Shown here: in pieces, positions 56,200 through 64,000 of the stretch
Position numbering within the stretch: position 1 is the first letter of the stretch
Layout: every line of letters begins with the position of its first letter
NCBI RefSeq assembly: GCF_021300615.1
Contig: NZ_JAJTMY010000001.1
Coordinates: 319,095-383,094 of the forward strand
DNA: 64,000 nt
Reading direction: 5' to 3'
From: Helicobacter anatolicus
GTDB lineage: Bacteria; Campylobacterota; Campylobacteria; Campylobacterales; Helicobacteraceae
Translations under genes and position numbers: made by a program
Notes under the pieces: generated by a model
What the model was told of the DNA's origin: nothing
Databases searched by the model: none
Seen by the model: only the letters and a program-made list of their open reading frames with translations

Positions 56200-57672
56200 T
56201 TAAAAAAGAGGGGAGTGCATTTCTTTAGGGATGGGTAACCCCATAATTTTTAAGACACTTGGAGCAATATTACTAAGATTTCCATTTTGTAGGGTTTTTA
56301 TACCCTCTGCAAAAACAAAACACCAAACATCCCCCACTGTGTGATTTGTAAGAATTTTACCATTAGAATCTTGCATTTTTTCACAATTTCCATGATCGCT
56401 TGTAAGGATAATAGCATAGTCTTTATCTTTTGCTTCTTTAAAGATTCTTCCCAACTCTTTATCTACTGCTTCTACTGCTTTAATAGAGGCTTCATAATTT
56501 CCTGTGTGCCCTACCATATCACCATTTGCAAAATTTACAACGATAAAATCAACTTTTTGTTTTATAAAATTTAGCACAGCATCACCTACTTCCTTTGCAC
56601 TCATTTCAGGTTGCAAATCATAGGTTTTGACTTTTGGAGAGGCAATTAGTGCGCGTGTTTCACCCATAAATGGCTCTTCAATTCCTCCATTAAAGAAAAA
56701 GGTTACATGTGCGTATTTTTCAGTTTCTGCGACATGTGCTTGTGTGAGTTGGTGCTCTGCAATGATTTTTGCAAGACAATTTGCGATATTTTCTTTAGAA
56801 AATAAAATAGGGTAAGTAAAGTTTTTGTCATATTCTGTCATGGTAACAATATCAATTTTTGCAGGGTTAAGGGAATCAATAGGTGCTTTTTTGTCAATTG
56901 CTTCAATAATTTCTCTAGCTCTATCACTTCTAAAGTTGCTAAATAAAAATCCATCGCCATCTTTAAATCCTGTATAATCATGAAAGCTTGCAGGAATGAT
57001 AAATTCATCATAAATTTCTTGATGATAAGATTGCTCTATATAATCTAAAATAGGGAGTTTTGTAGAGTTTTTTCCATTTGCAATAGCCTGATATGCTTGA
57101 TTTATTCTTTCCCAGCGTTTATCTCTATCCATTGCGTAAAATCTTCCACTTAAAGTCGCAATTGTGGTATTTTGATTACAAAAAGGTAGGATTTGTTTGA
57201 TAAAAGTTTTTAGTGTTTGGGGTAATACATCTCTACCATCACCAATAAGATGTAAAAATATTTGTTTTTGATAGGATTGTGCAATTTTTAATAACGCAAT
57301 GAAATGTTCTATGTGGGAATGTACACCGCCATTACTAAGCAGACCACAAAGATGAATCCTTTTATTTTTTTGAAGAAAATTTTGTAAAATCTTATTGTCT
57401 TTTAATGTATTTTCTTGAATAGAACGATTAATTTTTACTAAGTCTTGATAGATAATTTGCCCACTTCCTAGACTCATGTGCCCAACCTCAGAGTTTCCCA
57501 TTTGTCCATCTGGCAATCCTACATGCTCGCCATAGGTATGGATAAGAGAATGAGGAATATTTTCAAACAACCAATCATAAGTGGGTTTTTTGGCATTTGC
57601 AAAGGCATTGTAGTTATGGTCGGGATTGTGTCCAATACCATCTGTAATAATTAAAATAGTTTTTTGAGACAT
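56200..57672 (-). CDS. gpmI: 2,3-bisphosphoglycerate-independent phosphoglycerate mutase
   Basis: 490 residues. It converts 3- and 2-phosphoglycerate in glycolysis/gluconeogenesis using two Mn ions. TILIITDGIGHN (metal Asp), GNSEVGHMSLGSG with the phosphorylated Ser (about residue 61), DRDKRWERINQAY, FLFSNFRSDRAREI, and ILTSDHGNCEKM near the C-terminus are the family motifs. It corresponds to HP0974. The next gene on the same strand begins 8 bases before it. Confidence 0.95.
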   Translation of the reverse strand: MSQKTILIITDGIGHNPDHNYNAFANAKKPTYDWLFENIPHSLIHTYGEHVGLPDGQMGNSEVGHMSLGSGQIIYQDLVKINRSIQENTLKDNKILQNFLQKNKRIHLCGLLSNGGVHSHIEHFIALLKIAQSYQKQIFLHLIGDGRDVLPQTLKTFIKQILPFCNQNTTIATLSGRFYAMDRDKRWERINQAYQAIANGKNSTKLPILDYIEQSYHQEIYDEFIIPASFHDYTGFKDGDGFLFSNFRSDRAREIIEAIDKKAPIDSLNPAKIDIVTMTEYDKNFTYPILFSKENIANCLAKIIAEHQLTQAHVAETEKYAHVTFFFNGGIEEPFMGETRALIASPKVKTYDLQPEMSAKEVGDAVLNFIKQKVDFIVVNFANGDMVGHTGNYEASIKAVEAVDKELGRIFKEAKDKDYAIILTSDHGNCEKMQDSNGKILTNHTVGDVWCFVFAEGIKTLQNGNLSNIAPSVLKIMGLPIPKEMHSPLF

Positions 57673-57680
57673 ATGAGCTC

Positions 57681-58325
57681 CTATTCAGAGAGAAGATAAA
57701 ATTTTGTTTCTTTACTAGGTATTGTATCAGTTTTTTTAAAAACAGATGGTTTTTGGATTTTCATCATCCTTTCTTCGGCTAAAAATTGTGGAATAAAAAG
57801 CTTAAGGAGACGAATTTTTTCTTGGATATCTTTAAAATAGCGTTCTGCTTTTTGATTGCTTGCTTGATTTTTTTTCCATGCAGTACCTTTGTGATAAGAC
57901 TTGATGATTTTTTTATAGTCTTTTTTAAAGATTTTTTCCCATTCTAGAAGTTGTTCTAGTGCTACTTGTGAGGCAAAATCATGATTTTCAATAAGAATTT
58001 GTCCAACAAGATTTCTATTAAAAGAAGTATTTTTGAGTTTAGAGTATTTTTTAATGACAACTGGAATGAGGGCATGATAGATTCCTGCACTTGGATCAGA
58101 AAAATTTAACAGATATTTTCCTGCACAAGATTCTTGCCATGCAATTGCTGCCATTGTATAGCCAAAATCCTTTTTATTTCCGTAGTGATAGGCTCTAAGA
58201 ATGACAGATTTTTGATCTTTTGTAAAATTTTTGGGATGATTGCAATCTCCTTGTAAAGTTTGCATAGGAATCTTAGCATCAAGAAAAAAAGAGAATAAAA
58301 AAATAAGAAAAACTTTAAACTTCAT
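57681..58325 (-). CDS. Exported lysozyme-fold protein, HP0973-like
   Basis: 214 residues with a signal peptide (cleavage near LDA-KI). GYTMAAIAWQESCAGKYLL and FSDPSAGIYHAL (about residues 57-88) resemble the catalytic Glu and the following loop of lytic transglycosylases/lysozyme-like domains. The C-terminal half (DYKKIIKSYHKGTAWKKNQA) also fits. A peptidoglycan-acting periplasmic protein is inferred; the fold is not certain. The neighbourhood gpmI-(this)-glyS is as in Helicobacter pylori HP0974-0973-0972. Confidence 0.65.
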   Translation of the reverse strand: MKFKVFLIFLFSFFLDAKIPMQTLQGDCNHPKNFTKDQKSVILRAYHYGNKKDFGYTMAAIAWQESCAGKYLLNFSDPSAGIYHALIPVVIKKYSKLKNTSFNRNLVGQILIENHDFASQVALEQLLEWEKIFKKDYKKIIKSYHKGTAWKKNQASNQKAERYFKDIQEKIRLLKLFIPQFLAEERMMKIQKPSVFKKTDTIPSKETKFYLLSE

Positions 58326-58498
58326 TATTGCATTGTTAGTAAAATATTTTAGGCTTAAAAATTATTGGTATATGAAGATCGATTTTTTCGTGAAAAATTT
58401 TAATTTTTTGTTGTGATAAGAAGAAAGTAAAATTAAAAAATGTATTAAAAAATTCTTATTTTGCTAAACAAAATATGCTAAAAAATGGGCGTTTAGGT

Positions 58499-58504
58499 TA
58501 TAAT
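58499..58504 (+). promoter_or_regulatory. -10 box before glyS
   Basis: TATAAT preceded by GGT. Transcription from it would begin near 58511, so translation from the far upstream ATG (58475) is impossible from this promoter. This supports the TTG start at 58544. Confidence 0.6.
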
Positions 58505-58543
58505 TGCAGTTTGTATGTAAGCGTAAAGAGTGAGGAAAGTAGT

Positions 58544-60598
58544 TTGAATAAGGCAGAATTATTTGTTGAGATTTTGGTGGAAGAATTACCCGCAATCCCC
58601 TTTTTAAGAGAGTTTAAGAATTTTCATACAAAATGGGAAAGTGTTTTAAAAGAATTTGGAATTTGTGCGAAGAGTGAGTTTTACTATACTCCAAGGCGTA
58701 TAGTAATTTGGTGTAAGGATTTTCCTTTGATGACAGAGGATAAGATTTTAGAAGTTTATGGTCCACCTGTGCAAGTAGCATTTCAAAATGGCGATAAAAA
58801 TGGAGCAATGACACCAGCAGGTGAAGCATTTTTGAAAAAAAATCATCAAAAACTAGAGAATTTACAATTTAGAGAAAAGCAGGGAAAGGAAGTGCTTTTT
58901 GCGGTAAATGTGGAAAAAGGTATGGAGGTAAAAAATATTATTGCACCTATTGTGCATAAATTTTTGATGAGCTTGCATTTTGGGAAACATATGAGATGGG
59001 GGGATGTGCAGGAGGATTTTATTCGTCCTGTGCGTAATATCGCGATATTTTTAGATGATATTTTTGTGTCTTTGCAAGCATATGGAATTTGCGGAAAGCC
59101 TCAAACACAATTACATAGAGATTTTGGTTTTGTATGGCAAGAAGTGAAAAATTTTACAGATTATAAGCAAAAGCTTGCGCAAGGTGGGGTAATTTTACAG
59201 CAAGATATGCGTAGAGAATTGGTTTTAAAAAATATAGAATCTCTACAAAAAACAAAAAAAGTTTTTATAGAGATTGATGAAGAGCTTTTAGATGAAGTAG
59301 TGGCAATTACAGAGTGTCCAAGGGTAATGCTTGGAGAATTTGAAAAAGAATTTTTGAAGCTACCAAAAGAGGTGATTATTACTTCTATGAAAGAAAATCA
59401 GCGCTATTTTGCGGTTTATCAAGAAAAAAATTTACAGCAATTAAGCCATCATTTTGTGATGGTGGGGAATGCTACAACGCAAGAAGAAGAAGTAATTCTT
59501 AGTGGTAATGAAAAAGTATTGAAAGCTAGATTAAAAGATGCAATGTTTTTTTATGAAAATGACTTAAAAAATGGTTTAAGTAACACAGGACTTAAGAATC
59601 TTATTTTTATTGATGGTGCAGGAAATATGCAAGATAAAGTTGTGCGTGAAAAACAGATTGCACAAATCTTATTAACTAGACTTTATGGAGCAAATAAAGC
59701 ATTAAAGGATAAGATATTAGAGTGTATTGAGATCTCAAAAGCAGATTTGTTGAGTGAGATGGTATATGAATTTTCTAACCTTCAGGGGGTGATGGGATAT
59801 TATTATGCTCTTGCAATGCAAAAAGATAGTGATGTAGCTTTGGGGATTAAAGAGCAATATTTGCCATTTGGCGAAGATTCTGTTTTGCCAGATACAGATG
59901 TAGGAATCCTTGCTTCTTTGGCCTATCGTTTTGATAATATTCTTACGCTTTTTTCTGTGGGGAAAATTCCTACAGGTTCTAAAGATCCTTTTGCGCTAAG
60001 AAGAATGGCAAGTGGAATTTTAAAAATTCTAATTAAAAACCAATTTCCCTTTTTATTGCGTAGTTTTTTGTGTGAAATTGTAGAAAAGGTAGGGTATAAA
60101 AACATTGATATTGATAAAATTTTTTCTTTTTTTATAGAACGCATGGATGGAATTTTGATGCTAAATCCAGTATTTTTGAAAAGTGTTTTAGCAACACAAG
60201 AAGAAGATATTAACAAAATTGTAGCAAAGACGCAAGCAGTCAATGTTGTTTTATCTTCCAATCCTGATGCATTGACTGCTACTTTTAAACGTGTTGCAAA
60301 TTTTTTGAAAGCAGAGATAGAATTACAAAATATCAAGCCAGATCTTTTTGTTCAAAAAGAAGAAAAATCTCTTTATCAAGAATATGAAAAAATTAAACAA
60401 AAGGATTTAACAAATTATGTGGAAAAAATACAAAATCTTTGCACTCTAAAGCCTTTTTTAGATAGATTTTTTGATAATGTTATGGTAAATGTAGATGATG
60501 AAAAAATTAAAAATAATCGCATACAGCTTATTACACATATTTATAAGGAGTTTTTGGAGATTGCAGATATTAAAGAAATTGGTTCTATAAATAATTGA
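58544..60598 (+). CDS. glyS: Glycyl-tRNA synthetase beta subunit
   Basis: 684 residues from TTG 58544 (NKAELFVEILVEELPAIPFL), the normal GlyS beginning, with GAGGAAA upstream. The frame is open up to 58475 but crosses the promoter. It is the beta subunit of the bacterial alpha2beta2 GlyRS and is needed for tRNA binding. HFGKHMRWGDVQEDFIRPVR, EITECPRVMLGEFEKEFL, KENQRYFAVYQEKN and IPTGSKDPFALRRMASGILK are family landmarks. The alpha subunit gene is elsewhere. It corresponds to HP0972 and precedes the czn operon. Confidence 0.92.
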   Translation: MNKAELFVEILVEELPAIPFLREFKNFHTKWESVLKEFGICAKSEFYYTPRRIVIWCKDFPLMTEDKILEVYGPPVQVAFQNGDKNGAMTPAGEAFLKKNHQKLENLQFREKQGKEVLFAVNVEKGMEVKNIIAPIVHKFLMSLHFGKHMRWGDVQEDFIRPVRNIAIFLDDIFVSLQAYGICGKPQTQLHRDFGFVWQEVKNFTDYKQKLAQGGVILQQDMRRELVLKNIESLQKTKKVFIEIDEELLDEVVAITECPRVMLGEFEKEFLKLPKEVIITSMKENQRYFAVYQEKNLQQLSHHFVMVGNATTQEEEVILSGNEKVLKARLKDAMFFYENDLKNGLSNTGLKNLIFIDGAGNMQDKVVREKQIAQILLTRLYGANKALKDKILECIEISKADLLSEMVYEFSNLQGVMGYYYALAMQKDSDVALGIKEQYLPFGEDSVLPDTDVGILASLAYRFDNILTLFSVGKIPTGSKDPFALRRMASGILKILIKNQFPFLLRSFLCEIVEKVGYKNIDIDKIFSFFIERMDGILMLNPVFLKSVLATQEEDINKIVAKTQAVNVVLSSNPDALTATFKRVANFLKAEIELQNIKPDLFVQKEEKSLYQEYEKIKQKDLTNYVEKIQNLCTLKPFLDRFFDNVMVNVDDEKIKNNRIQLITHIYKEFLEIADIKEIGSINN

Positions 60599-60651
60599 CA
60601 GAAAATTCATTTTTTTTATGTTAAATACAGATTTTTTAATTAGGTGAATGG

Positions 60652-61881
60652 ATGAAAAAAATAATAATTTTAATTGTTCATTTGCAACTTTTGGCATTTG
60701 CTTATGAGTTGAATTATGAGCAATTTATCAATAGGGTTGAAAAAAATTCTATTAATTTGATAAAAAACAAAGCACAAATGGATTCTGGATTACAGGATTA
60801 TAGGGCCTCAATGGCATGGAAAACCTCGTATATAGAGAGTGAAATTGCTATGGGGAAGACAACAGAATTTAATATTGAAAGCACAACGCTTTTAATGATT
60901 ACTCCAAGACTTCCTTGGGTGAGTGCAATGCTTAATGAAAGCTTGCAAACTAAAACCTTGCAATATAAAAAAACCTATGATTTAATGAAGCAAATTGCAA
61001 TTATTGGGGCAAAGAGGGTTTATTTTTCCTATATTTTGGCACATGAAAAACATCAAATCTATAAACAAAGAGAACAAAATTTTCTTTCACAACTTCAAAT
61101 TGCTAAGGCAAAGTTTGAGGCAGGTAGTGTTTCTAAAAAAGATTATGTAAATTTTAAAAATTCCTATTATGAAGCTAAGCTTGCAAGAATTCAAATAGAA
61201 AAAGAATTATTTGATCTTGAAAGTTCGCTTTTAAAACTTCTTGGGTTAAGTCAAAAAGAGCAAAAAGAGGTAGCGTTTAAGGTTTTAGGCTTAGAGTTTG
61301 GTTATCTTGGGGTTAGAGTTTCTGAACTTGAGGAATTGATAAAAAATTCTCCTTATTTGGAAATTATTGCTTTAAGTGCAAAAGATCATGGAATTAATGC
61401 AAAAGCTTCGAGTTATGAAAGATGGGATAGTTTTGAGATTGGGGCGGGGTTGCAAAATACAACAATTGGTAATCATAGTGAAAATCTTGCATCTATTAGA
61501 TTACAAATTCCAATTCCCATTACAAGAAAATATGATTTTTTGAAGAAAAAATACCTTGTGCTGCAAAGTGCAAGTTTGCGTGAAGGGGAGGTAACAAAAA
61601 ATAATATTCAAGTGCAGGCAAAATCTTACTATAAGCAATTGCAGACTAAAAAAGAATATATTGAATTGCAAAAAGAAAGTATACAAAATAAAAAAGCTTT
61701 GGTAGATATGAGTAAGACTGCCTATGAAGCACAAAAGGTTAGCCTTTTTGAATATCTTGCTTATCAAAATGCTTATATGGATTCTTTAATTACTTTAATT
61801 AATGCAAAAATGGATTATATACAAACACAAACTCTTTTAGAAGAGACTTTGGGTGTTGTATTGCAGAAAGGAAAAAAATGA
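60652..61881 (+). CDS. cznC: Outer membrane channel of the metal efflux system, CznC-like
   Basis: 409 residues with a signal peptide (cleavage near AFA-YE). TolC/OEP fold: long helices with heptads (QLQIAKAKFEAGSVSKKDYV, IRLQIPIPITRKYDFL, TAYEAQKVSLFEYLAYQNAYM). It forms the outer membrane exit of an RND pump that removes Cd, Zn and Ni in Helicobacter pylori. The order cznC-cznB-cznA is the same as HP0971-0969. It overlaps cznB by 4 bases. Confidence 0.88.
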   Translation: MKKIIILIVHLQLLAFAYELNYEQFINRVEKNSINLIKNKAQMDSGLQDYRASMAWKTSYIESEIAMGKTTEFNIESTTLLMITPRLPWVSAMLNESLQTKTLQYKKTYDLMKQIAIIGAKRVYFSYILAHEKHQIYKQREQNFLSQLQIAKAKFEAGSVSKKDYVNFKNSYYEAKLARIQIEKELFDLESSLLKLLGLSQKEQKEVAFKVLGLEFGYLGVRVSELEELIKNSPYLEIIALSAKDHGINAKASSYERWDSFEIGAGLQNTTIGNHSENLASIRLQIPIPITRKYDFLKKKYLVLQSASLREGEVTKNNIQVQAKSYYKQLQTKKEYIELQKESIQNKKALVDMSKTAYEAQKVSLFEYLAYQNAYMDSLITLINAKMDYIQTQTLLEETLGVVLQKGKK

Positions 61882-62933
61882 AAAAATTCTTAGTAGTATT
61901 AGGAATGTTATGTGGTATTTATGCATATGATGAGGTAAAAATCTCTGCTAATGAAATTAAAAAATTAGGAATACGAACTATTGTTGTGGGCGAAGGCGTA
62001 AAAACAAAAGGAATACCTTTTAATGCATATGTAGATTTTGATTCTAAAACTTCGATTACACAAAGTTCTACAATTGATGCGATTGTGGTAGCGTTACATA
62101 AAAGAGGTGGGGAGAAGGTGCAAAAAGGCGATGTGATTTGTGAGATTAGTTCTAATGAATTAAATAATTTATTTTTTGAGTTGGAAAATGCACAAAATCG
62201 CTATAGAATTGCGCAAGAAATTGAAGCAAAAGATAAAAAACTTTTTAAATCTGGAGTGATTTCTCAAAGAGAATATCAAGTAAGTTATCTTAATGCCAAT
62301 GAATTACGTCTAAAGGTTATGCAACTTCAGACAACATTTAATACTTTTGGAATTGATTCTAAAAATCCAAAGGGAGAATTTGGTTTTCGTATTATTGCAA
62401 AAGAAAGTGGAGTTTTAGCTATTGCGCCTAAGCAAACAGGGGAAAAAATTTTTGCATTTACTCCTTACATCCGTATTACAGATGGTGTAGATTTATTAGC
62501 CTATCTTCGTGTGCCTATTAATATGGCAAATTATGTAAAAACAGGTGCAAAAGTTTTTAATAAATTAGGTGAGTATGTTGGAGAGATTAAAACAATTTCT
62601 GTAGTAATAGATCACACAACAAATACAGTGGTAGCTACTGCTTTGCTTAATCAAACTCGTTATAAAGTTGGAGAAACTATTGAACTTTATGTAGATGGAA
62701 GTTTTTCTAAAAACTCTTTAGTAATTCCATCAGATACGGTGATTAAAAGCGAGAATGATTATCTCGTGTTTAAAAAAACAAAATCAGGATTCCTACCCAT
62801 AAAAGTTAAAATTTTGGAAGAAAAAAATAAAGCATTTATTGTAGATTCTTTTAATCAAATTAAGGCAGGGGATGTAATTGCAACAGGTGCAATTATTACA
62901 CTTAAGGGTATAATGAATAATATAGGAGATTAA
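61878..62933 (+). CDS. cznB: Membrane fusion protein of the metal efflux system, CznB-like
   Basis: 351 residues with a signal peptide (cleavage near IYA-YD). Periplasmic adaptor: lipoyl halves (IDAIVVALHKRGGEKVQKGD, ESGVLAIAPKQTGEKIF) flank a helical hairpin (ENAQNRYRIAQEIEAKDKKL), then a beta-barrel domain. It links CznA and CznC. Coupled to cznC by ATGA and to cznA by a 5-base gap. Confidence 0.88.
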   Translation: MKKFLVVLGMLCGIYAYDEVKISANEIKKLGIRTIVVGEGVKTKGIPFNAYVDFDSKTSITQSSTIDAIVVALHKRGGEKVQKGDVICEISSNELNNLFFELENAQNRYRIAQEIEAKDKKLFKSGVISQREYQVSYLNANELRLKVMQLQTTFNTFGIDSKNPKGEFGFRIIAKESGVLAIAPKQTGEKIFAFTPYIRITDGVDLLAYLRVPINMANYVKTGAKVFNKLGEYVGEIKTISVVIDHTTNTVVATALLNQTRYKVGETIELYVDGSFSKNSLVIPSDTVIKSENDYLVFKKTKSGFLPIKVKILEEKNKAFIVDSFNQIKAGDVIATGAIITLKGIMNNIGD

Positions 62934-62938
62934 AAAAT

Positions 62939-64000
62939 ATGCTAAAAAGAATTATAGAATTTTCTTTGCGTCAAAGAATCATGATAATTCTTTGTGCATT
63001 GGGTTTGTTGGTATTTGGGGGTTATAGCTTTTTAACCATACCTATTGATGCATTTCCAGATATTTCTTCAACACAAGTAAAGCTTGTTATTAAAGCTCCG
63101 GGAATGGCACCTGAAGAAGTGGAAAATCGTGTGATTCGCCCTTTGGAATTAGAACTTTTGGGACTACAAGGGGAAAAATCTTTGCGTAGCATTTCTAAGT
63201 ATGCAATTGCAGATATTACCTTGGATTTTGAAGATGATGTTGATATTTATCGTGCTAGAAATATGGTAAGCGAACGAATTACGGGAATACTTGATGATTT
63301 GCCAGAGGGTGTAAGTGTTACTTTAGGACCGATTGTAAGCCCATTGTCAGATATGTTTATGTTTACTATTGATGGAGATATGTCAGAGATTAAAAAGCGT
63401 GAAATTATGGATTTTACCATTCGTCCAGCTTTAAGAAGTATTCGTGGGGTAGCAGATGTGAATTCTATGGGTGGATATGCAAAGGCTATCGCAGTTGTCC
63501 CAGATTTTAACGATATGGCAAGGCTTGGGGTAAGTATTAGTGACTTACAACAGGTTTTAAAGGAAAATTTAAAGAATGATGGTGCGGGAAAAGTCGATCG
63601 CAGTGGTGAGACTTTTTTGGTAAAAATACAATCCGCATCACTAGATGAAGAATCCATTAGAAATATCACAATTCCTACAAAAAATGGTTATTTAAGATTG
63701 GGGGATTTTTGTAATGTGGTTTCAAGTTATAGAACAAGGCTTGGATTTTTAACAAAGGATGGTAAGGGTGAAGCGGTAGGTGGTTTGGTTCTCTCTGTGA
63801 AGGGATCAAATTCCAAAGAAACTATCCAAAGAATTTATGAAAAATTTGAAGAGTTGAAAAATATTTTACCAAAAGAATTGAGTATTAATGTTTATTATGA
63901 TCGATCTGACCTTACTCAAAAAGCTGTAGATACAGTAAGTAAGACGCTTATTGAGGCAATCATCTTGATTGTAATTACTTTATTTTTATTTTTGGGTGAT
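62939..64000 (+). CDS. cznA: Heavy-metal RND efflux pump, CznA-like (partial, runs off the edge)
   Basis: The first 354 codons are in the window and have no stop. N-terminal helix RIIEFSLRQRIMIILCALGL, then the porter domain with FPDISSTQVKLVIKAPGMAPEEVENRVIRPLELEL, the HME-RND signature, and IILIVITLFLFLGD beginning the next membrane segment. HME-RND pumps export divalent metals with proton exchange. CznA of Helicobacter pylori also affects urease through nickel balance. The full protein would be about 1020 residues. Confidence 0.93.
   Translation, partial: MLKRIIEFSLRQRIMIILCALGLLVFGGYSFLTIPIDAFPDISSTQVKLVIKAPGMAPEEVENRVIRPLELELLGLQGEKSLRSISKYAIADITLDFEDDVDIYRARNMVSERITGILDDLPEGVSVTLGPIVSPLSDMFMFTIDGDMSEIKKREIMDFTIRPALRSIRGVADVNSMGGYAKAIAVVPDFNDMARLGVSISDLQQVLKENLKNDGAGKVDRSGETFLVKIQSASLDEESIRNITIPTKNGYLRLGDFCNVVSSYRTRLGFLTKDGKGEAVGGLVLSVKGSNSKETIQRIYEKFEELKNILPKELSINVYYDRSDLTQKAVDTVSKTLIEAIILIVITLFLFLGD

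Noticed and set aside
56191-56206. Palindromic T6AATTA6 between the OMP and gpmI genes as a terminator
   Set aside because: The stem is made only of A and T and would be unstable; no GC-rich stem is present.
58475-58543. N-terminal extension of GlyS from the upstream ATG
   Set aside because: A TATAAT box lies inside it and the residues do not match GlyS; the TTG at 58544 has a better ribosome site.

Overview
The window is an AT-rich stretch of a Campylobacterota chromosome, almost certainly a non-pylori Helicobacter. The main reason is gene order. From memory, several blocks match Helicobacter pylori: cheV2-aspS-adk-ppa (HP0616-0620), the copper ATPase-methyltransferase-ribD block (HP1503-1505), ychF-pepA-dedA-apt-rpiB-lepB-folD (HP0569-0577), maf-flaB-topA-radical SAM (HP0114-0117) and gpmI-glyS-cznCBA (HP0969-0974). 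A FlaB flagellin with a sigma-54 promoter and several Helicobacter-type outer membrane proteins support this.

Layout. 0-4.1 kb: two tandem PF07598/DUF1561 toxin-like paralogs of the Leptospira virulence-modifying type, each with a lectin-like front half and a conserved R-x-K-R site between two cysteines. 4.3-5.1 kb: tRNA-Pro(GGG) and bioD. 5.2-10.2 kb: a type II-C CRISPR-Cas locus (cas9, cas1, cas2, 8 repeats). cas1 is frameshifted by an exact 23-bp tandem duplication. 9.5-15.9 kb: a segment bounded by two direct 63-bp copies of the tracrRNA scaffold, holding the array, an internally repetitive membrane protein, a phage tape-measure gene, decayed small phage genes, a 25-residue hydrophobic peptide gene with elaborate mRNA structure, a broken fic gene and an outer membrane protein. 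The complete tracrRNA lies at 15.8-15.9 kb on the minus strand.

16-32.4 kb is core housekeeping: pyrophosphatase, adenylate kinase, AspRS, CheV, Cu-ATPase, RibD, cytochromes, FolD, LepB, RpiB, Apt, DedA, PepA and YchF. 32.5-40.1 kb is a lipooligosaccharide/glycan modification island on the minus strand: two methyltransferases, four glycosyltransferases and a GT42 (Cst-type) sialyltransferase. Six of its seven genes carry a poly-C/G tract of 8-12 bases. As read here, two are in frame (32.5-kb methyltransferase, GT61), three are out of frame (33.3-kb methyltransferase, CgtA-like transferase, HlpA-like transferase), and the sialyltransferase ends directly after its tract.

40.2-64 kb: pyrC, a YkkCD-like SMR pair, topA, flaB and maf, an NlpC/P60 protein, a Zn/Mn ABC transporter operon with malate:quinone oxidoreductase inserted in it, gpmI, glyS and the CznCBA metal efflux operon, which runs off the right edge. 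Together the genes describe a host-associated, motile, surface-variable bacterium with toxin-like secreted proteins, a Cas9 system apparently stalled in adaptation, and decayed prophage material next to the CRISPR locus.
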